DNA from: Clostridia bacterium | GTDB taxonomy: Bacteria; Bacillota; Clostridia; Acetivibrionales; DSM-2933 | DNA length: 64,000 nt | NCBI GenBank assembly: GCA_026416815.1 | Contig: JAOAEJ010000060.1 | Location: forward strand, 45,652-109,651 | Direction: 5' to 3' | Shown here: positions 60,227-64,000 of the stretch, one piece after another | Layout: each line of letters starts with the position of its first letter | How positions within the stretch are numbered: position 1 is the stretch's first letter | The notes under the pieces: model-generated | Databases searched by the model: none | What the model was told of the DNA's origin: nothing | What the model saw: only the letters and a program-made list of their open reading frames with translations | Translations under genes and position numbers: made by a program

Positions 60227-60739
60227 ATGTGCTTTAGAGTTTCATGGAAAATGCATATTGCATGCATGTTCATAGCCACCATTATAGTGGCAGCTCTGCA
60301 TAAGACTTTGTTTGTAATAATACTCAATACAATGGAAGAGGGCTTTCTGGGTTTACCCGATAAGTATCTATCCATCAGATTATTCGCCTATTTGGTCCTG
60401 CTAATGGTCCCCATTGTCCTGATTCACGAGTTTATCCATGGGATCTTCTATATTTTATTCGGTGGCAAAATAAAGTATGGCTTTAGATTTGTTTATGCAT
60501 ATACAATGGAGACCTCGGGCATATCTTTGTCCCGAACTCAATTTTTAATTGTGTTACTGTCTCCATTGGTAGTGATTTCGGTGCTTTCTTTGTTTTTGAG
60601 CAGTTGGTTGGGCGGTACCGTATACATACTTAATCTCATTGGTTCCACAGGTGATATCTTTATGGCTTTAACCTTATTGATACGCAGCAACGGCAATAGC
60701 AGAATCATCGACAGGCCCTATGGCTTTGATATAGTATAG
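60227..60739 (+). CDS. DUF3267-like membrane zinc peptidase, 170 aa
   Basis: GAGAGGTGATTGGT precedes ATG at 60227, so this start is better than the GTG three codons earlier. Four TM helices; HEFIHG near residue 75 is the HExxH zincin motif and GSTGDIFMA near 145 may give the third ligand. Such proteins are putative intramembrane or membrane-facing metallopeptidases. No partner gene is adjacent. Confidence 0.75.
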   Translation: MCFRVSWKMHIACMFIATIIVAALHKTLFVIILNTMEEGFLGLPDKYLSIRLFAYLVLLMVPIVLIHEFIHGIFYILFGGKIKYGFRFVYAYTMETSGISLSRTQFLIVLLSPLVVISVLSLFLSSWLGGTVYILNLIGSTGDIFMALTLLIRSNGNSRIIDRPYGFDIV

Positions 60740-60783
60740 GGTATGCCTATTTCACAAGTGCCTTGTAACAGAATTCGTTTCTA

Positions 60784-60891
60784 GCAGCAAGGCAAACAAT
60801 CAAGGAAGTGCATTTTTAACATTAAAATCAATAGAAATTTGTAATGTTAAAAAGCACTAGTATTTTTATATCTGTTTTGAAGCCTTGCTGC
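60784..60891. repeat. Nested inverted repeat between the zincin and alcohol dehydrogenase genes
   Basis: Outer arms GCAGCAAGGC/GCCTTGCTGC and inner arms near TTTTTAACATTA/TAATGTTAAAAA make a ~108-nt fold-back. No open frame lies in it. Confidence 0.6.
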
Positions 60892-60898
60892 CATATAG

Positions 60899-60926
60899 AA
60901 AGAAGCCGGTTTTTCCGGCTTCTTTT
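60899..60926 (-). terminator. Terminator of the iron alcohol dehydrogenase gene
   Basis: AGAAGCCGG and CCGGCTTCT arms around 5 nt with T/A runs on both sides, 14 bp after the stop at 60940. Confidence 0.85.
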
Positions 60927-60939
60927 ATACTATCTATTT

Positions 60940-62139
60940 TTATAGGGACTCTCTGTATATAGTTGTGATGAGTTCTTTACTTGCAGGGACCGGTGAGCAT
61001 CCCAACAATAAATTCAAACTTGGAGTATTAAAAGTGAGTTCTGTCAGCTTCTCTATGTCCTCTTCCTTGAATCCTAGGGTTGTTAGTGTATCGGTAATAC
61101 CTACACTTCTTAGCCAACTTTCTACCCCTTTAGCTGCCTTTTCCGCTTCCTCCTTATTCCCCTCCAAACCTGGAACTATTGAGGCTAATACATCAGCCAG
61201 TGTTTCGGGACGTGCAGGATAGATGTTTCTTACTATTGATGGAAGTATGACTGCAAGACCCAATCCATGGGCTAAGTCCGGTTTTACAGCGCTTAAAGGA
61301 TGTTCTAACGCGTGGGTTAAGTGTACCATTCCATTATCAAAGCACATTCCTGCGATTAATGAAGCATAGGTCAGGTAATATCTTGCCTCCAAATTCTCAC
61401 CGTTTTCCAGTGCGAGTGGCAGGTATTTTCCAATGAGTCTTATTGTTTCTTTTGCCAATAGTATGGAATAAGGACTTGTTACAACAGTAGTACACGCTTC
61501 CACTACATGGTTTATTGCATCTATCGCTGTATAAGCTGTTTGGTTCTTTGATAGGGACACCATTAGTTTAGGGTCATCAATTGAATATATAGGATAGCTT
61601 ATATCATAAGCGATAGCAGGCTTGTATTCTTTTTCTAGAATACTTACAACAGCAAATCTATTTGCTTCGGTACCCGTTCCATGAGTAGTATTGATAGCAA
61701 TGACAGGCAATGCCTTAGTAGGTGTGAATTTGTATTCGTAAAGATCCGCTGCCGAGTGCTCGGTGTTCAGGGCCATTATGGCTACACTTTTCGCCGCGTC
61801 AATAGGGCTTCCTCCGCCTATGCCTATAACTGCTTTGGCACCTATTTCTACAGCAATTTTAGTTGCTTGATCTACTTCTATTGTGGTGGGGTTTGGAGAT
61901 ACGCTATCATATAACGCATATTTTATGCTATTTTCATCTAAAGCTTTCTCAACAAAGCCCCAGGCTCCACTGCTTCTATATGAAGATTTACCTGTTACAA
62001 CCATTATGCTGTCTATGTGCTTCTCTTTTAACTCTTTTAATATATCAAATATTTTGCTGATAGCGCCTAATCCAAGAAATACACTTGTCTTACCTCTAAT
62101 CTCTCTAACCTCATTGATTGGAATAGTTTTTTCCCACAT
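60940..62139 (-). CDS. Iron-containing alcohol dehydrogenase, 399 aa
   Basis: The NAD(P)-binding motif GIGGGSPIDAAKSVA lies near residue 106. The metal site is formed by D in GTGTEANRFAV context and the three His regions (CFDNGMVHLTHALEHPLSAV, PDLAHGLGLAVILP). It resembles clostridial 1,3-propanediol/butanol dehydrogenases that reduce aldehydes during fermentation. Gene length and frame are intact. AAGGAAAGGGGACTAGGCGA precedes the ATG. Confidence 0.92.
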   Translation of the reverse strand: MWEKTIPINEVREIRGKTSVFLGLGAISKIFDILKELKEKHIDSIMVVTGKSSYRSSGAWGFVEKALDENSIKYALYDSVSPNPTTIEVDQATKIAVEIGAKAVIGIGGGSPIDAAKSVAIMALNTEHSAADLYEYKFTPTKALPVIAINTTHGTGTEANRFAVVSILEKEYKPAIAYDISYPIYSIDDPKLMVSLSKNQTAYTAIDAINHVVEACTTVVTSPYSILLAKETIRLIGKYLPLALENGENLEARYYLTYASLIAGMCFDNGMVHLTHALEHPLSAVKPDLAHGLGLAVILPSIVRNIYPARPETLADVLASIVPGLEGNKEEAEKAAKGVESWLRSVGITDTLTTLGFKEEDIEKLTELTFNTPSLNLLLGCSPVPASKELITTIYRESL

Positions 62140-62753
62140 TCGCCTAGTCCCCTTTCCTTTTAATGGATAATTTGTTACTTATATATTATATATTAGGTTA
62201 GAAGTAAAATAAATACATTAATTACTTGTTCATCCAGTAATAATTAGGGTGCGTGGACCGATAGCAACTATGCTGACCGTACCGCGGCCAAATAAAAGTT
62301 TCCCGCCTTCGGGCGGAAGGAATAGGGATAAAGTGTTTTTAACTTTACTTTGTTTTTTTATACTATAAATAAGCTCACAGAATTAAAATAAAGCTATGAC
62401 TTCTCCGGCTGGTTGATTCGCCGAAAATATCATAGCTTTACAGTTTCATTTAAAGCTCCATTCCGCCGCTGTCGCTGGCGGCACAAATAGTAATGAAAAA
62501 ATGGTGCGCGACTTTCACCAAAATGCTATCTTAGTCTTGAGGGGAAGGTAAACTACAAAGCACGGTAGGAGGAGTCGTAGATCGCCCTTCTTAGCCCAAA
62601 ACAGTATTTAAATCAGTGTAAGAATCATCTTCCAAGCACAAATAAGTGGCTCTATAAGACCGAACGCTAAGAATTGCTTTAGCTAACCGTTAAAAGTGTG
62701 ATGATTCAGTCAATGCCTTCTTCCTCAAAATTATATTTTTGAGGAGGCTTACC
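62140..62753. ncRNA. Noncoding stretch before an IS110 transposase; candidate bridge RNA
   Basis: No convincing gene lies here. The left part has hairpins CCCGCCTTCGGGCGG (near 62308) and GCCGC/GCGGC near 62465. From about 62490 to 62750 the sequence is well balanced in base content and foldable: GAATCATC at 62622 pairs with GATGATTC at 62700. CCTCAAAA/TTTTGAGG at 62723-62745 folds over the ribosome site of the transposase. IS110 members encode a bridge RNA in this upstream position. Exact ends cannot be set from one copy. Confidence 0.45.
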
Positions 62754-64000
62754 ATGAAAGTTGTTTATCCAATCTGCTGTGGTGTCGATGTGCATAAAAC
62801 TTTTCTCGTCGCCACACTTATCACCTCAGAAGGAATCACACCGCATTATTCAAAGCGAAGGTTCTCTACCTTTAACAATTCCATCCTGCAATTCAAACAG
62901 TGGTTAATTGATAACAACTGCTATGATATTTGCATGGAATCCACTGGTAAGTACTGGACCCCTGTTCATAATCTTTTGGAAGATACCATCCGAATTACTG
63001 TTGCCAACCCTAAATGGGTAAAAGCGGTAAAAGGCAATAAGGATGATACCAAGGATTCCAAATGGATTGGTGATTTGTTTCGTCTTGGCTTAGTACCTGG
63101 GAGTTATATTCCCGAAAAGCCAATACGTATCCTTCGTGAATACACCCGGTATCGCTATAAACTTGTATCCTGCAAAAGCAGTGAAAAAAATCGTTTTCAA
63201 AATGCTTTCACTGTTTGCAACGTAGCCCTTGATGCTGTCGTTTCCGACATGTTTGGCAAATCTGCCTCATCCATCACTGACTACTTGATTTCAACCGATG
63301 CCTTTGATCCAGTACACTGTACAGCACTTCTTCAAAAATCATTGAAGAAAAAAGCAGACACCGTAATTGAGTCTATTGAAGGTTATCAGATGACTAAGGA
63401 GCAAAAGAATCGTATGCTGATGATTCGCTCTCATCTCGAATTTGTCCAGAATTCTATACAAAAACTAGATGAAAACCTTGATGAGATGGTTGCTCCCTTC
63501 GAATCTGCTATTAGCCTTCTTTGTACCATTCCCGGAGTCGACAGGAATTCCGCAATAACCATCATCTCCGAGATTGGTACAGATATGTCTCAATTTGCCG
63601 ACTCCAAGAGATTATGCTGTTGGGCAGGTCTAACTCCCGGTAACAATGAATCTGCCGGTAAGAAGAAATCTGTTAGAATTACACGTGCCGGAGTGTACCT
63701 CAAACCTGCATTGGTGCAAGTTGCCCATGCTTCCGTGAAATCTAACAAGTCACCTTACTACCAAAACAAATACGAACGCATTTACAAAAGGAGGGGCAAA
63801 AAAAGAGCCATTATTGCCATCGCACGGATGATTCTCACAGCTATCTACAACATGTTCGTTACCGGTGAAGAATGGAATCCAAGCGACCTTTACAAAATCG
63901 ATATGCCGCAAGAAATGTTGGAACGTCAAAAGCAGAAAGCTATTAAACAAGCTGCAAATTTACTTATCTCCCAAGGGATAATTAAAGCCGCAGACATTTC
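62754..64000 (+). CDS. IS110-family transposase, 3' end outside window
   Basis: The frame is open from ATG 62754 to the window edge (415 codons, no stop). The RuvC-like DEDD domain shows CCGVDVHKTFLVATL, CMESTGKYW, and NPKWVKAVKGNKDDTKDSKW. The C-terminal Tnp20 domain shows LCTIPGVDRNSAITIISEIG and CWAGLTPGNNESAGKKKSVR with the candidate catalytic Ser. IS110 recombinases insert with the help of a bridge RNA. GAGGAGGCTTACC precedes the ATG, inside a small hairpin. Little more than the C-terminal tail should be missing. Confidence 0.93.
   Translation, partial: MKVVYPICCGVDVHKTFLVATLITSEGITPHYSKRRFSTFNNSILQFKQWLIDNNCYDICMESTGKYWTPVHNLLEDTIRITVANPKWVKAVKGNKDDTKDSKWIGDLFRLGLVPGSYIPEKPIRILREYTRYRYKLVSCKSSEKNRFQNAFTVCNVALDAVVSDMFGKSASSITDYLISTDAFDPVHCTALLQKSLKKKADTVIESIEGYQMTKEQKNRMLMIRSHLEFVQNSIQKLDENLDEMVAPFESAISLLCTIPGVDRNSAITIISEIGTDMSQFADSKRLCCWAGLTPGNNESAGKKKSVRITRAGVYLKPALVQVAHASVKSNKSPYYQNKYERIYKRRGKKRAIIAIARMILTAIYNMFVTGEEWNPSDLYKIDMPQEMLERQKQKAIKQAANLLISQGIIKAADI

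Noticed and set aside
1..64000. Search by eye for rRNA, tRNA and common riboswitch cores
   Set aside because: No convincing match was seen on either strand.

Overview
The window is AT-rich, densely coded DNA of an endospore-forming member of the Clostridia. An alpha/beta-type SASP gene, a YtxC-like sporulation gene and a Spo0E-like gene lie in the right part. Cell-wall-binding-repeat and copper-amine-oxidase-N-type proteins fit a Ruminiclostridium/Acetivibrio-like relative, but the genus cannot be fixed from the sequence alone.

Positions 1 to about 49,848 look like most of one very large Tn7-like transposon. Its right end (49,598-49,848) carries five repeats of a ~19-bp motif and lies 36 bp beyond the stop codon of a P-loop/Gls24-type ATPase gene, the arrangement Tn7 has beside glmS. 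Inward from that end come tnsA, tnsB and two tandem tnsC-like genes (49.4-44.5 kb). Two tniQ/tnsD-like genes lie about 42 kb away (1-2.3 kb). All six read on the minus strand. The left end is outside the window.

The cargo between them (2.6-44.3 kb) is a redox and copper-handling island. It has CopA, two CopZ-like chaperones, a multicopper oxidase, a Cys-rich four-helix copper-storage-like protein, an HMA-SafE-cupredoxin fusion, another cupredoxin, two DUF2318 proteins, a cytochrome b5-like protein, two CcdA-like transporters with a TlpA thioredoxin, a polyferredoxin with a cysteine desulfurase, and many zinc-ribbon membrane proteins. Its centre is a six-gene operon present in two diverged copies (15.3-11.5 kb and 20.3-16.3 kb). 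Each encodes a Gln/Asn-rich double-anchored protein, a multi-TM protein, a cytochrome b561-like protein, two small Met-rich TM proteins and a Met/Gly-repeat protein. Each is preceded by a 31-37 residue membrane peptide with a His-His motif, and a shrunken third copy lies at 26.2-27.0 kb. I do not recognise this set as a described system.

Regulation appears largely self-contained. The cargo carries rpoN, a histidine kinase with an NtrC-type sigma-54 activator, and two near-perfect sigma-54 promoters. In addition, fifteen copies of an 18-bp direct-repeat operator (CTTCATA-N4-CTTCATA, 11-bp period, like PhoB/OmpR-family boxes) precede cargo genes from rpoN to the ccdA operon. I saw none right of the transposon end.

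The right part (49.9-62.1 kb) is ordinary chromosome: the ATPase, YtxC, a GME-fold-like protein, a LysM protein, an M20 amidohydrolase, YdbC/PC4, DUF378, SASP, an AI-2E family permease, a 3'-5' exonuclease, a zincin membrane peptidase and an iron alcohol dehydrogenase. It ends with an IS110-family element whose transposase runs off the window and whose upstream noncoding stretch is a candidate bridge RNA. No rRNA, tRNA or CRISPR array was seen.
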